From: Methanoculleus chikugoensis
GTDB lineage: Archaea > Halobacteriota > Methanomicrobia > Methanomicrobiales > Methanoculleaceae
Length of the DNA stretch: 64,000 nucleotides
Direction: 5' to 3'
Assembly (NCBI RefSeq): GCF_900095385.1
Contig: NZ_FMID01000024.1
Span: 62,001-126,000, forward strand
Part shown: piece after piece, positions 35,023-44,984 of the stretch
Position numbering within the stretch: position 1 is the first letter of the stretch
How the letters are laid out: the number at the start of each line of letters is the position of its first letter
Notes under the pieces: generated by a model
What the model saw: only the letters and a program-made list of their open reading frames with translations
What the model was told of the DNA's origin: nothing
Databases searched by the model: none
Program-made: the position numbers and the translations under genes

Positions 35023-36957
35023 TCAATCTACCTCTTCCAGGGCCAGGGCCCCCAGGTATGCCATCGTCTGGAGGACATCCTTATTCTCCGGTGTAAGCAC
35101 CTCCTCCGGGTCCCTGAATGCGAACGCCAGGACGCCGAACGTAACCGCAAACGCCTTCATCGGAACGTAGTGCCCTATCCCCATCGGGAGCGTTTCGGTG
35201 CCTCTCCCCGCTGTCCGGCCATTCTCGAAGGCCCACTGGGCGATAGTCCGCTCTTTTTGGGTGAGCGGATAATCGGGATCCCCGACGTTCACGAAGAGCC
35301 CCCCCGCACCCGGCGTGAGAACGGCAAATGCACCTTCGCCGAACTGCTTCATGTGACGATAGAGCGTATCGAAGATCTCCCGGCGGTGCGCGACGTTCAC
35401 CAGATCGCGGGAGAGGACGGCGACGGCCTCAACCTTTGCCTCGCTCCTCCGTATCTGCGGGAGCAGGTAGCGGAGTCTTGTTGCGAGACCGCTGATGATG
35501 AACGCAATGACCACGTATCCCACAAACGAGATGAAGTAATCCCAGTCGTCGATCGTAAGCGTGTAGTAGGGAACGACAAAAGCGAAGTCGAAGATCAGGA
35601 TGCTTGCGATAGCGGTGATGATCGCCGTTCTCCGGCGGAATAAGAGCGCTGCCGCCACCACCGGAACCAACTGGATGATGAGCAGGTTTGACGAACTGAT
35701 GACATTTCGCAGGAAGTAATTTACGATCGTCACAAGCGCGATGAGTATTGCGCTGATGATGAGGTTTAGACTCACAAATTGCGGCAGTTGCCTGTGGATA
35801 GGGATACTTACCGCCGCTTTCGGTTCGTAGAGGAAGATGTCGATCCCCTTTGACCGGACCATGGTGCGGTACACGGGAGAGTAGAAGATGTCCAGTCCGC
35901 GGGGTTTACCGAGCATGATCATGGTGACGTTGTGCTGCCGGGCATACCTGATCAGTTCCCCCGGAACGTCCCCTCCGCGGTAACGGACGATCCGCCCTCC
36001 GAGGCTCCTTGCCGTCTCCATTGCATCGTTGAGCCACCGTCGCTCCTGGTCCGTGAGGTTCTGCTCAGTCTCGGTCCCGATGGAGATCACGATCCAGTCC
36101 GCATGGAACCTGTCTGCAAGGCGGTACGCCGCACGGACCATCTGGTCCGCCGTCGGGCCGGGGCGTATCCCCACGAGGAGCCGTTCCCCGGCAGGCCATG
36201 GCCCCGGGATGGCCCTGGCCCGCATGCGGGTGAGCATCTGCCGGTCGGTGACCTGCGCCATGAACCGGAGAGCGATCTGCCGGAGTGCCAGGAGATTTTC
36301 GACGCTGAAGAACCGCTGGGCGGCCTGCTCGGCCATATCCCGCACATAGACCTTTCCGGCGCGGAGGCGGAGTTGGAGTTCCTCCGGCGGGATGTCTATC
36401 AGGCAGATCTCGTCGGCATCGTAGAAGAACGTGTCCGGCACCGTCTCCGCGACGCGGATGCCCGTGATCTGGGCGACGATGTCGTTCTGGCTCTCGATGT
36501 GCTGGATATTGACGGTGGTGTAGACCGATATCCCCGCGTGAAGGATCTCCTCGATGTCCTGGTAGCGTTTGGCGTGCCGGCTCCCCGGAGCATCGGTGTG
36601 CGCAAGCTCGTCGATGAGGACGATCTGCGGGCGTCGCCTGAGGATCGCGTCGATATCCGGCTCCCGCAATGCGAGTCCCTGGTAATCGACGTGAATCGGG
36701 GGGATTGCCTCGAGCCTTGCGGCGAGTGCATCCGTCTCTGCCCTGCCGTGCGTCTCCACATACCCGATCACGGTATCGAGCCCGTCGCTCCGGTGGCTGA
36801 GCGCATCCTCCAGCATCGTGTAGGTCTTCCCGACGCCGGCGGCGTATCCCAGGTAGATCGTCAGCTGCCCTTTCCCGACCCTCTGTTCCGCCTGCTCTGC
36901 AACGGCGAGCAGGTCTTCGGGCAGGGGGCGGCCTTCCTCGGCGGTCCTTTCAGCCGT
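35023..36957 (-). CDS. KdpD-like sensor without kinase domain (start codon is non-standard)
   Basis: About 644 residues: the KdpD N-terminal domain with Walker A GYAAGVGKTYTMLE (residues 38-51 when counted from 36957) and VETHGRAET, a Usp domain (LLVGIRPGPTADQMVRAA), four transmembrane helices (DUF4118) and a GAF-like C-terminus. There is no HisKA/HATPase, as in other archaeal KdpD relatives. The first ATG (36816) would remove the Walker A motif. Upstream in frame to the stop there is no ATG, GTG or TTG; an ACG at 36957 lies 6-8 bases after AGGAGGGG and would read ACG-GCT-GAA-AGG, so it is the likely initiation site or a mutated ATG. It follows kdpC by overlapping signals. Confidence 0.85.
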   Translation of the reverse strand, partial: TAERTAEEGRPLPEDLLAVAEQAEQRVGKGQLTIYLGYAAGVGKTYTMLEDALSHRSDGLDTVIGYVETHGRAETDALAARLEAIPPIHVDYQGLALREPDIDAILRRRPQIVLIDELAHTDAPGSRHAKRYQDIEEILHAGISVYTTVNIQHIESQNDIVAQITGIRVAETVPDTFFYDADEICLIDIPPEELQLRLRAGKVYVRDMAEQAAQRFFSVENLLALRQIALRFMAQVTDRQMLTRMRARAIPGPWPAGERLLVGIRPGPTADQMVRAAYRLADRFHADWIVISIGTETEQNLTDQERRWLNDAMETARSLGGRIVRYRGGDVPGELIRYARQHNVTMIMLGKPRGLDIFYSPVYRTMVRSKGIDIFLYEPKAAVSIPIHRQLPQFVSLNLIISAILIALVTIVNYFLRNVISSSNLLIIQLVPVVAAALLFRRRTAIITAIASILIFDFAFVVPYYTLTIDDWDYFISFVGYVVIAFIISGLATRLRYLLPQIRRSEAKVEAVAVLSRDLVNVAHRREIFDTLYRHMKQFGEGAFAVLTPGAGGLFVNVGDPDYPLTQKERTIAQWAFENGRTAGRGTETLPMGIGHYVPMKAFAVTFGVLAFAFRDPEEVLTPENKDVLQTMAYLGALALEEVD

Positions 36958-36959
36958 GT

Positions 36960-37544
36960 TCAGCCCCTCCTGTCCAGGCGATCCAGCTCACGGTTGAGCG
37001 AGAGGACATTGACGTAGGGTTCTACGAACGGAACCGGGAGGCTCTCCGCCCGGGCGAGAACGAGTGCACGGACCTCGTCCTCCGGAAGACCGCGCGCCTC
37101 TGCGACGGCGGGGACCTGCACCAGTGCGGCATCCAGGCTGATGTCGGGGTCCAGACCGCTTCCCGAAGCCATGACGAGATCGGACGGGAGCGGCCCCTGC
37201 ACGCCGGTGTTCCGGAGAGCCCTCACCCGTTCCGCGATACGTTCGAGGAGCAGGGGATTTCCGGGTGCAAGGTTCGACCCTCCGGAGGAGGAGGCGTTGT
37301 AGGCGGTGATCGGCGTCTCTGAGGGGCGGCCCTGAAAGTAGAACGGTGCGCTGAAGTTCTGGCCGATCAGGCTCGAGCCGATCACCTGGCCCTGGCCGTC
37401 GATTATCAGGCTCCCGTGGGCCTGGTACGGAAATGCCGCCCCGGCGATGAGCGTCACTGCCAGGGGGTAGGCGAACCCCGTGATGATGAAGAGGACGAGG
37501 AAGAGGAGGAGACCGCTTTTTACTGCCTGTCGTATCTCCGTCAT
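36960..37544 (-). CDS. kdpC: Potassium-transporting ATPase, subunit C
   Basis: The 194-residue KdpC subunit has one N-terminal transmembrane helix (LLLFLVLFIITGFAYPLAVT) and the conserved QNFSAPFYFQGRPSET segment and ENP-like tail (PDISLDAALVQVPAVAEARG). KdpC is an inhibitor-like chaperone of ATP binding in the KdpFABC K+ pump. It sits between kdpB (13 bases upstream) and the kdpD-like gene. No kdpF is evident. Confidence 0.95.
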   Translation of the reverse strand: MTEIRQAVKSGLLLFLVLFIITGFAYPLAVTLIAGAAFPYQAHGSLIIDGQGQVIGSSLIGQNFSAPFYFQGRPSETPITAYNASSSGGSNLAPGNPLLLERIAERVRALRNTGVQGPLPSDLVMASGSGLDPDISLDAALVQVPAVAEARGLPEDEVRALVLARAESLPVPFVEPYVNVLSLNRELDRLDRRG

Positions 37545-37557
37545 GGGTGGTATACCT

Positions 37558-39621
37558 CTACAGGACTCCGGCGATCAGGAGGTCGAGTGCTTTGATGCCG
37601 ATGAACGGAGCGACGAGGCCCCCGAGGCCGAAGATGATCAGGTTGTAGGCAAAGAGCCTCGATGCCGGCATCGGTTTGAACCTCACCCCGGCAAGCGCGA
37701 TCGGTATCAGGAGCGGGATGACCAGGGCATTGAAGATGACCGCAGAGAGGATGGCTGACTGCGGGGTGGCGAGGTCCATGATGTTCAGGATGACAAGCTG
37801 GGGGTAGATCCCGACCAGCGCTGCCGGGATGATGGCGAAGTACTTGGCGATGTCGTTTGCTATGGAGAACGTGGTGAGGGCTCCGCGGGTCATCAGGATC
37901 TCTTTGCCGATCTCGACGATATCCAGCAGTTTGGTGGGATCGCTGTCAAGATCGATGATATTGGCCGCCTCCCGCGCCGGCTGGGTCCCGTTGTTCATGG
38001 CCACCGCCACATCGGCCTGGGCAAGGGCGGGCGCATCGTTGGTCCCGTCGCCGGTCATGGCGACCATGTAGCCTTCATCCTGCGTCTCGCGGATCAGCCT
38101 CAACTTGTCGTCCGGCTTCGCCTCGGCAAGGTAGTCGTCCACACCTGCTTCCGCTGCGATTGCGGCCGCGGTGAGGGGGTTGTCGCCCGTGATCATGACC
38201 GTCCGTATTCCGATCCGGCGAAGGTCGGCAAACCGTTCCCGGATCCCGATCTTCAAGATATCCTTGAGGAAGATCACGCCGAGGATCGTCCTGTCGCGCG
38301 CCACCACGAGCGGCGTGCCTCCTGCCGACGCAATTCCGTTCACTTTCGTCGCCAGGTCAGGGGGCACCGCTCCTCCACGCTCGGGGACGAGCCTCGTGAT
38401 CGCGTCGGCGGCTCCCTTCAGGTACGACGTCCCGTTGCACTCGGCGCCGCTCACGCGGGTGGCGGCCGAGAACGGGATGAACCGTGCATCCGGGGGGCAG
38501 GCCGGCGCGACGCCGGTCTTCTCCCGGACAAGGGCAAGGATGCTCCTCCCCTCCGGCGTCTCGTCGGCGTACGAGGAGAGAAGGGAGGCCTGCATCAGTT
38601 CGTCCCGGGACTGCCCCTCCACCGGGACGAACTCGGCCGCCTGACGGTTTCCGAGGGTTATCGTCCCGGTCTTGTCGAGGAGCAGGACGTTGACGTCGCC
38701 TGCAGCCTCGATCGCCCGGCCGGAGAGCGCGACGATGTTGCGCTGGAAGAGCCGGTCCATGCCGGCGATCCCGATCGCCGGGAGGAGGGCCGCGATGGTC
38801 GTGGGGGCCAGGCAGACGAAGAGCGCGACCAGCACCGTGAGGCTCGCAGGAGCGCCCGAACCGGTGAACGAGGCGCTGTAGGCGGATACCGGGTATATGT
38901 TGCCGACGACCGCCAGGAAGACGGCGGTCAGCGCCAGGAGCAGGATCTCGAGCGCGACCTCGTTGGGCGTCTTGCGCCGTTCGGCTCCCTCGACCATGGC
39001 GATCATGCGGTCGAGGAAGGTCCGGCCGGGCTCCGTGGTGACCCGGACGATGATCTCGTTCGCGAGCACCGTTGTTCCCCCCGTCACCGCGCTCCGGTCC
39101 CCGCCTGCCTCGCGCACGACCGGCGCGGACTCTCCGGTGATGGCGGCTTCGTTGACGAGGGCGGCTCCCCTGACCACCTCCCCGTCGCCGGGAATGATCT
39201 CGCTCTCCCTCACCAGAACGAGGTCGCCCGGCCGGAGGTCGGAGGAGGCGACCTCGTTCGCCGGTGCATCAAATGCCTCCCTCTCGATGCGGCGTGCGGG
39301 CACGCTGGTGCGGGACTGCCGGAGAGACGCTGCCCGCGCCTTTCCCCTCCCTTCGGAGAGGGATTCTGCGAAATTGGAGAAGAGCACCGTCAGCCAGAGC
39401 CAGAGGGAGACGAGGCCGGTGAATAACGACTGTTCTCCGGTGACAGTCGAGAGGCCGACGAAGAACCCTGCCGTCGTGACGATCCCCCCGATCTCCACCG
39501 CCAGCATCACGGGGTTCTCGATCTGCCTGCGCGGGTCAAGTTTGAGGACGCTCCCAAGGAGCGCTTCGCGGACGAGACCCGGTTCGAGGGCGCCGAACCG
39601 GGGATACCGTTTCCTGGCCAT
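37558..39621 (-). CDS. kdpB: Potassium-transporting ATPase, subunit B
   Basis: KdpB is the P-type ATPase that hydrolyses ATP to drive K+ uptake through KdpA. The 687-residue protein has the phosphorylated aspartate D316 in [10 protein letters not shown], the phosphatase loop TGES at 162-165 and the hinge [21 protein letters not shown]. The inhibitory serine loop TGES(A) is conserved, so it could be regulated by phosphorylation as in E. coli. Four bases separate it from kdpA. Confidence 0.96.
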   Translation of the reverse strand: MARKRYPRFGALEPGLVREALLGSVLKLDPRRQIENPVMLAVEIGGIVTTAGFFVGLSTVTGEQSLFTGLVSLWLWLTVLFSNFAESLSEGRGKARAASLRQSRTSVPARRIEREAFDAPANEVASSDLRPGDLVLVRESEIIPGDGEVVRGAALVNEAAITGESAPVVREAGGDRSAVTGGTTVLANEIIVRVTTEPGRTFLDRMIAMVEGAERRKTPNEVALEILLLALTAVFLAVVGNIYPVSAYSASFTGSGAPASLTVLVALFVCLAPTTIAALLPAIGIAGMDRLFQRNIVALSGRAIEAAGDVNVLLLDKTGTITLGNRQAAEFVPVEGQSRDELMQASLLSSYADETPEGRSILALVREKTGVAPACPPDARFIPFSAATRVSGAECNGTSYLKGAADAITRLVPERGGAVPPDLATKVNGIASAGGTPLVVARDRTILGVIFLKDILKIGIRERFADLRRIGIRTVMITGDNPLTAAAIAAEAGVDDYLAEAKPDDKLRLIRETQDEGYMVAMTGDGTNDAPALAQADVAVAMNNGTQPAREAANIIDLDSDPTKLLDIVEIGKEILMTRGALTTFSIANDIAKYFAIIPAALVGIYPQLVILNIMDLATPQSAILSAVIFNALVIPLLIPIALAGVRFKPMPASRLFAYNLIIFGLGGLVAPFIGIKALDLLIAGVL

Positions 39622-39625
39622 CGGG

Positions 39626-41332
39626 CTACCCGCCTCCGGACAACAACAGGTGGTCGACGATCGGCCCCATGGCGAAGAGGGGGAAGAACGTGAGCGCCCC
39701 GACGATCAGGATCACCAGGATCGTCCAGACGGTGAACGTTGCCGATGCTGTGGGCAGGGTCCCCGGTCCCGGTGGGACCGTCTTTTTCTGCGCTATCGAC
39801 CCGGCGAGGGCAAGCATCGCAACCGCCGGGACGAACCGCCCGATGGTCATTGCCGCGGCGCCGGCAAGCGCATAAAAGATCCCTGAAGCGTCGAATCCGG
39901 CAAACGCGCTCCCGTTGTTGTTGGACATGGAGGCAAACGTGTAGACGAGTTCGGAGAGGCCGTGCGGACCGGGGTTGTGCATCGCTCCGGCCGTCCCGGG
40001 AAGGAACAGCGCGACCCCCGTGAGGATGAGGACGAGGACGCCCGGCACCAGAACCGTGAGAACGGCCATGCGCATCTCCTGGACCTCGATCTTCTTTCCG
40101 AGGTACTCGGGAGTTCTTCCGATCATCAGCCCGGCGATGAAGACGGCGACCACGATAAACCCGATAACGGTGTAGAACCCCGATCCCACCCCGCCGAAGG
40201 CGACCTCGCCGAGCAGGATCAGGAGCATCGGCACCATGCCTGCAATCGGCATGAAGGAATCGAACATGGCGTTGACCGCCCCGCAGGACGTTGCGGTGGT
40301 GGAGGCGGCAAAGAGGGCGGTGCCGCCGAGCCCGAAGCGGACTTCTTTTCCTTCCATCGAGATCCCGGTCACGTCGAGCTGCCCCATGAGCGGGTTGCCG
40401 TCCAGCTCGGCAACGTAGAGGGTGCCGAGGGCGGGGAGGTAGATCGCGAGCATGACTATGTAGATGGCCCATCCCTGCCGCATGGACCCGGCCATCCGCC
40501 CGAAGACAAAGGGTAGCGAGACCGGGATCAGGAGGATCAGAAAGATCTCCACGAGGTTGGTGAACGGTGTCGGGTTCTCGTAGGGGTGGGCGGAGTTGGC
40601 GTTGAAGAACCCGCCCCCGTTCGTGCCGAACTCCTTGACGGCTTCCTGGGAGGCGACAGGCCCCATGGCGATCGTCTGCGGTCCGGCCGGACCGTACCCT
40701 GCGGCATGCACGTAGGGGTCGACGTTCTGGATGACCCCCTGCGAGACGAGCAGGAGGGCGGCGAGAAATGCAACCGGGATGAGGATGTAGAGGACGCACC
40801 GGGTCACGTCCACCCGGAAGTTGCCGATCCGGTCGGTCGACCGGCGGGTGACTCCCCGCATCACCGCGATAGCGATGCAGATCCCGGTGGCGGGCGAGAG
40901 GAAATTCTGGACCGTAAAGCCGGCCATCTGGGTCAGGTAACTCGCGGAGGCTTCCCCTGCATATATCTGGTAGTTGGTGTTGGTGACGAAGCTCGCCGCC
41001 GTATGGAGTGCCGTGCCGGGGTCGAATGCGCCGAAGCCTTCCGGGTTCAGCGGCAGGTAACCCTGCAGCAGGAGAAGCGCGAGGAGTGCGATAAACCCGA
41101 TGCCGTTGAAGATGAGCATCTCCCGTGCGTATCCCATCCAGTCTTCCTCCTCGCCGGCAGACGTGCCGATGAAGCGAAAGAGCCGGGCCTCCAGCGTCCC
41201 GGGGATGCCGCGGGAGTAGTCCCCGGAGAACACGTGCCCCATGTACCGGCCAAAGAGCACCCCTGCGATGGTGACTGCTATGAAGAACGCGATGAAGAGT
41301 AACCCGTCGAGGAGCGGTGCAGGTTGTGCCAT
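39626..41332 (-). CDS. kdpA: Potassium-transporting ATPase, subunit A
   Basis: KdpA is the K+ channel-like subunit related to Trk/Ktr. The 568-residue protein has about ten transmembrane segments and selectivity-filter-like segments with repeated TNxGG-type loops ([57 protein letters not shown]). It is the first gene of kdpABC. Such operons are induced by K+ limitation. A TATA box lies about 50 bases upstream. Confidence 0.96.
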   Translation of the reverse strand: MAQPAPLLDGLLFIAFFIAVTIAGVLFGRYMGHVFSGDYSRGIPGTLEARLFRFIGTSAGEEEDWMGYAREMLIFNGIGFIALLALLLLQGYLPLNPEGFGAFDPGTALHTAASFVTNTNYQIYAGEASASYLTQMAGFTVQNFLSPATGICIAIAVMRGVTRRSTDRIGNFRVDVTRCVLYILIPVAFLAALLLVSQGVIQNVDPYVHAAGYGPAGPQTIAMGPVASQEAVKEFGTNGGGFFNANSAHPYENPTPFTNLVEIFLILLIPVSLPFVFGRMAGSMRQGWAIYIVMLAIYLPALGTLYVAELDGNPLMGQLDVTGISMEGKEVRFGLGGTALFAASTTATSCGAVNAMFDSFMPIAGMVPMLLILLGEVAFGGVGSGFYTVIGFIVVAVFIAGLMIGRTPEYLGKKIEVQEMRMAVLTVLVPGVLVLILTGVALFLPGTAGAMHNPGPHGLSELVYTFASMSNNNGSAFAGFDASGIFYALAGAAAMTIGRFVPAVAMLALAGSIAQKKTVPPGPGTLPTASATFTVWTILVILIVGALTFFPLFAMGPIVDHLLLSGGG

Positions 41333-41672
41333 TGTGGATCGCCGATTTCTATCGATCCTGAAAGATAATTTATGCCGCTATAAAACTAACTCATTCGTGC
41401 AACGGCATTCTCCGTGGGTGACTGCTTCTGTGGCTAAATGGCTGGAGATGCTGGAGAGCAACACCGGGATCCGGAGATCTCGCCCTTCCCCTGCTTGGAT
41501 CTGGAACATCCGGTGAAGTGGCCGAGATCTGCGCCCTGCCCCGCTCGAATCGGTGGAAGATCCCGAACAGATCCCCTGTCGACAGCCTCTGCACCGCTCC
41601 GATAGCCGTTACAGTTCTTCCTCCCGGCAGTCCGATCCCTACATTCATCACCTGCCGGTTCGACATTCTATC
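41333..41672. other. Divergent gap between kdpA and the lipoprotein gene
   Basis: About 340 bases. Apart from the kdp promoter near 41380, I find no further gene; the sequence from 41400 to 41640 has gene-like composition but no frame with a start and family features. A plus-strand promoter for the lipoprotein gene is not obvious. Confidence 0.5.
41378..41387 (-). promoter_or_regulatory. TATA box of the kdp operon
   Basis: On the minus strand GTTTTATAGC is about 50 bases before the kdpA ATG, in an AT-rich stretch (41365-41395). The expected start site would leave a leader of about 25 nt. No obvious operator palindrome is seen. Confidence 0.55.
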
Positions 41673-42119
41673 ATGAGTCGTTCTCAGATTCCGCTCCTTG
41701 CCGTCCTCGTGGTCCTTGCCGCGGTCCTGGCATGCGGCTGCATGAGCCAGGAGATCGTGGTCTCGGGCGAGGAGGCGGCAGAGGTGCTTGTATACGCGGA
41801 CCCGATCGCCGAGAATGTCATGCAGGGCTTCAATGAAGGCAACTATACGGTATACTCCCGCGACTTCAGCCCGGAGATGAAGCAGGCCCTTGACGAGGCC
41901 GCGTTCGAGCAGAACCGCGAAGAAGTCACATCGCGGATCGGGCTCTATGAGTCCAGAAGCGATCCTGTCGTCACCGAGACCGGCGACTACATCGCCGTGA
42001 CCTACCGGGCAGCGTTCGAGGGGGAGGACGGCGTTGCTCTCCGGTTCGTCTTCCGGAAGGGTGACGCATCGCACCAGCTCCACGGGCTCTGGTTCAACTC
42101 CCCGAAACTGCGCAGTTGA
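41673..42119 (+). CDS. Small exported lipoprotein (DUF3887-like)
   Basis: A 148-residue protein with a hydrophobic signal (LLAVLVVLAAVLACGCMSQ) and a lipobox around residues 19-22 (LACGC), then a compact domain (VYADPIAENVMQGFNEGNYTVYSRDFSPEMKQALDE) typical of DUF3887-like ligand- or wall-binding proteins. The ATG at 41673 is chosen because the signal peptide begins there; the frame upstream is not coding. Function unknown. Confidence 0.75.
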   Translation: MSRSQIPLLAVLVVLAAVLACGCMSQEIVVSGEEAAEVLVYADPIAENVMQGFNEGNYTVYSRDFSPEMKQALDEAAFEQNREEVTSRIGLYESRSDPVVTETGDYIAVTYRAAFEGEDGVALRFVFRKGDASHQLHGLWFNSPKLRS

Positions 42120-42266
42120 TGCACGCCCTGGAACGCCGGCGGCAGGTGTTCTCATAGGGCGGCGAACCGGTCCCGATGGCTGATACGCGGGCATGGGATC
42201 GACATCCTCCAGGGCGCAGGCGAGGAACACCTCCCGGCGAGCCGGCCTTTCCCCGGCGATCCTGTT

Positions 42267-42276
42267 CTTTTTATAG
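42267..42276 (+). promoter_or_regulatory. TATA box of the secondary alcohol dehydrogenase gene
   Basis: TTTTTATAGT is centred about 45 bases before the ADH ATG at 42316, leaving a leader of about 20 nt with AAGGAG at 42301-42306, 9 bases from the start codon. Confidence 0.65.
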
Positions 42277-42315
42277 TACCCGATCCCCACTGCCCGGCGC
42301 AAGGAGACAGGGATC

Positions 42316-43389
42316 ATGAAAGGACTGGCAATGCTGAGGATCGGGGAGATCGGATGGATCGAGAAAGAGCGGCCTGCCTGCGGCCCGCGGGACGCCATCG
42401 TCAGACCGCTGGCGCTCGCGCCGTGCACGTCCGACGTCCACACTGTCTGGGAAGGAGCGATCGGGGACCGGCACAACCTCATCTTGGGGCACGAAGCGCT
42501 CGGTATCGTCGACGAGGTGGGCAGCGAGGTGAAAGACTTCAAGCCCGGCGATCGGGTCATCGTCCCGGCCATCACGCCCGACTGGGAGGCCGATGCCGCA
42601 CAGCGCGGGTTCCCGTCGCAGACCGGCGGCCCGCTCGGGGGCTGGAAGTTCTCGAACTTCAAGGACGGCGTCTTCGGCGAGTTCTTCCACGTGAACCTGG
42701 CGGACTACAACCTTGCGCATCTGCCGGAGGGGATGTCGCTTGAGGCCGGGGTCATGCTCCCGGATATGCTCAGCACCGGGTTTATGGGCGCCGAGAACGC
42801 CAACATCCAGATCGGGTCGACAGTCGCGGTCCTGGGGATCGGGCCGGTCGGGCTGTGCGGTGTCGCCGGCGCACGACTGCGGGGCGCCGGGAGGATATTC
42901 GCCGTCGGAACCCGGCCTGCTTCCGTCAGGGTAGCGAAAGAGTACGGTGCAACGGAGATCATCAGTTACAAGGACGGGAACACCGCCGACCAGATCCTTG
43001 ACAGGACCGGCGGGGCGGGCGTCGACGCCGTGATCGTCGCCGGCGGCGGCCCTGATATCATGATGGACGCGATCAACGTGGCGAAACCCGGATCGGTCAT
43101 CTCAAACATCAACTACTTCGGTTCGGGCCTGGGCGACCAGGACATCATACCCCTTCCCCGCGTGGGCTGGGGGTTCGGGATGGCGGACAAGAACATCATG
43201 ACCGGACTCTGCCCCGGCGGGAGGGTGCGGATGGAGCGGCTGGCCGAAGTGGTGATGCACGGGCGTATGGACCCCGCGCTCATGGCGACGCATGTCTTCA
43301 AGGGGTTCGATAAACTCGAGGAGGCTCTCCTCCTGATGAAAGATAAGCCGAAGGATCTGATCAAACCGGTCGTTATTGTGGAGGAGTAG
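42316..43389 (+). CDS. NADP-dependent secondary alcohol dehydrogenase
   Basis: A 357-residue zinc alcohol dehydrogenase closely resembling the Thermoanaerobacter brockii enzyme (MKGLAMLRIGEIGWIEKERP). The catalytic zinc ligands align: C37 (APCTSD), H59 (LGHEA) and D150 (MLPDM). The NADP-selecting residues are conserved as G198, T199, R200 (AVGTRP) and Y218. It oxidises 2-propanol-type alcohols to ketones. In alcohol-using methanogens such an enzyme supplies hydrogen equivalents for CO2 reduction, so this organism may grow on 2-propanol or 2-butanol. Strong promoter and Shine-Dalgarno suggest independent expression. Confidence 0.93.
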   Translation: MKGLAMLRIGEIGWIEKERPACGPRDAIVRPLALAPCTSDVHTVWEGAIGDRHNLILGHEALGIVDEVGSEVKDFKPGDRVIVPAITPDWEADAAQRGFPSQTGGPLGGWKFSNFKDGVFGEFFHVNLADYNLAHLPEGMSLEAGVMLPDMLSTGFMGAENANIQIGSTVAVLGIGPVGLCGVAGARLRGAGRIFAVGTRPASVRVAKEYGATEIISYKDGNTADQILDRTGGAGVDAVIVAGGGPDIMMDAINVAKPGSVISNINYFGSGLGDQDIIPLPRVGWGFGMADKNIMTGLCPGGRVRMERLAEVVMHGRMDPALMATHVFKGFDKLEEALLLMKDKPKDLIKPVVIVEE

Positions 43390-43700
43390 AGACTCGAAGA
43401 TCTTTTTTGGCTCTGTTAAAGCCTCTCCCTGAGACCGAGTCCACTGCAGGATTATCCATACATCTTGACTCGCATAAGGTCACACCGGTACCCTCTCCAG
43501 GTGACTGGGTGTTCTCCAGACGGGTATGAAGCATTTCAACAGAGCACCTTTTTTGCCCGCCGGCCGAGCCGTTGCGGTTCCGGAGGGCGCCATTCACGCG
43601 CCGGCGCAACAGTTAACAATCGCATCGATATATGCTCCCCGGCGACTGCGAGGGCCACGGATGCCGTCTCCGGCAGTTGCAGGCATGAGGGGAGATCCGG
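43390..43700. other. Intergenic region between the ADH and permease genes
   Basis: About 311 bases. An AT-rich patch GATATATGC near 43625-43633 could be a TATA element for the permease gene; GAGGGGAG 8-15 bases before its ATG is the ribosome binding site. I see no RNA gene or reading frame of interest in the remainder. Confidence 0.5.
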
Positions 43701-44969
43701 ATGACGAAAATGACGCCCCGCGGTGCGACCGCGGAGAGCAGGCTCTCGCGAAGGCTGACGACGGGAGACGCCGTCGTCATCGGGCTTGGCTCCATGATCG
43801 GCGCCGGCATCTTCACGGCTCTTGCGCCGGCGGCGGCCGCGGCCGGGGCGGGGCTGGTCGTCGGCCTCGCGATTGCGGCTGCGGTCGCATACTGCAACGC
43901 CTCCTCGTCCGCCGAGCTTGCCCGCCTGTACCCGGCGTCGGGCGGCACCTACGTCTACGCACGGGAACGGCTGAGCGGGTTCTGGGCCTGGGTGGCAGGC
44001 TGGGGGTTCGTGGTGGGGAAACTCGCCAGTTGTTCTGCGGTTGCGCTCACCTTCGGCTACTACCTGATCCCCGGGTATGCACGCCACCTCGCCGTGGGGG
44101 CGGTGATCGCGTTCACCGTGTTGAACTACTACGGGATCGAAAAGACCGCCCGTGCGACGAAATTCATCGTTGCGGTGGTCCTGCTCTCCCTTGCCGCGAT
44201 CGTTGCTCTCGTGTTCGCCGGTGAGGCGGATCCCGGCAATCTACGCCCGCTCATAGGATCGAACGGTGTATACGGGATCTTACAGTCGGCAGGTATCTGG
44301 TTCTTCGCGTTTGCAGGGTATTCGAGGATTGCTACCCTTGCAGAAGAGGTCAGAGACCCGGAGACGGCCATCCCCCGGGCGATCGTGCTCGGCCTTGGTA
44401 TCACACTCTTCGTCTACGCTGCCGTCGTCGTCTCGGCGCTCCTCCTCGTCGGGCCCGTTCTGCTCGCAGAGTCCGACGCGCCCCTGGTGACGGCGCTCGC
44501 CGGGGCGGGTTTTCTTCAGTGGCAGTGGCTCGTCAGGGCCGGCGCGACCGCCGCAACGCTGGGAGTGCTGCTCTCCCTCATGGCGGGCATCAGCCGGATG
44601 CTCTTTGCCATGGCGCGGGACCGGAGAATGCCCTCGTATCTCGCCCGGGTCCACCCGGTGCACCGGGTTCCTCACCTCGCCGGACTGACGGTCGGCGCCA
44701 TTCTGGTCGCGGTGGTGCTGCTCGTGGATCTTCGTGCGGCGATCGGGTTCAGCTCCTTCACCGTGCTGCTGTATTACGCGGTCACGAACGCGTCCGCGTA
44801 CACCCCGGCGGAGCAGGAGAGGCTGTACAGCCGGAAGATCGCGGTGCTTGGCCTTCTCGGCTGCCTCGTGCTCGCGCTCACGCTCCCGGCCGCTTCCGTC
44901 GCTGTCGGGAGTGCGGTCATGCTGGCGGGGATACCGGTCTACATCCTCGCGAAGCGGCGCAATCCCTGA
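43701..44969 (+). CDS. APC-superfamily amino acid permease
   Basis: A 422-residue polytopic transporter with 12 predicted helices. The N-terminal GDAVVIGLGSMIGAGIFTAL is the unwound TM1 substrate site of APC transporters, followed by YPASGGTYVYARERL (TM3 region). Substrate is unclear; the family moves amino acids and amines. Two start codons are possible: ATG 43701 is supported by GAGGGGAG just upstream. Confidence 0.88.
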   Translation: MTKMTPRGATAESRLSRRLTTGDAVVIGLGSMIGAGIFTALAPAAAAAGAGLVVGLAIAAAVAYCNASSSAELARLYPASGGTYVYARERLSGFWAWVAGWGFVVGKLASCSAVALTFGYYLIPGYARHLAVGAVIAFTVLNYYGIEKTARATKFIVAVVLLSLAAIVALVFAGEADPGNLRPLIGSNGVYGILQSAGIWFFAFAGYSRIATLAEEVRDPETAIPRAIVLGLGITLFVYAAVVVSALLLVGPVLLAESDAPLVTALAGAGFLQWQWLVRAGATAATLGVLLSLMAGISRMLFAMARDRRMPSYLARVHPVHRVPHLAGLTVGAILVAVVLLVDLRAAIGFSSFTVLLYYAVTNASAYTPAEQERLYSRKIAVLGLLGCLVLALTLPAASVAVGSAVMLAGIPVYILAKRRNP

Positions 44970-44984
44970 TGGGGGGGCGGGCCC

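Noticed and set aside
36816-36818. ATG 36816 as the true start of the KdpD-like gene
   Set aside because: It would remove the Walker A motif that is intact and in frame upstream, and no Shine-Dalgarno sequence precedes it.
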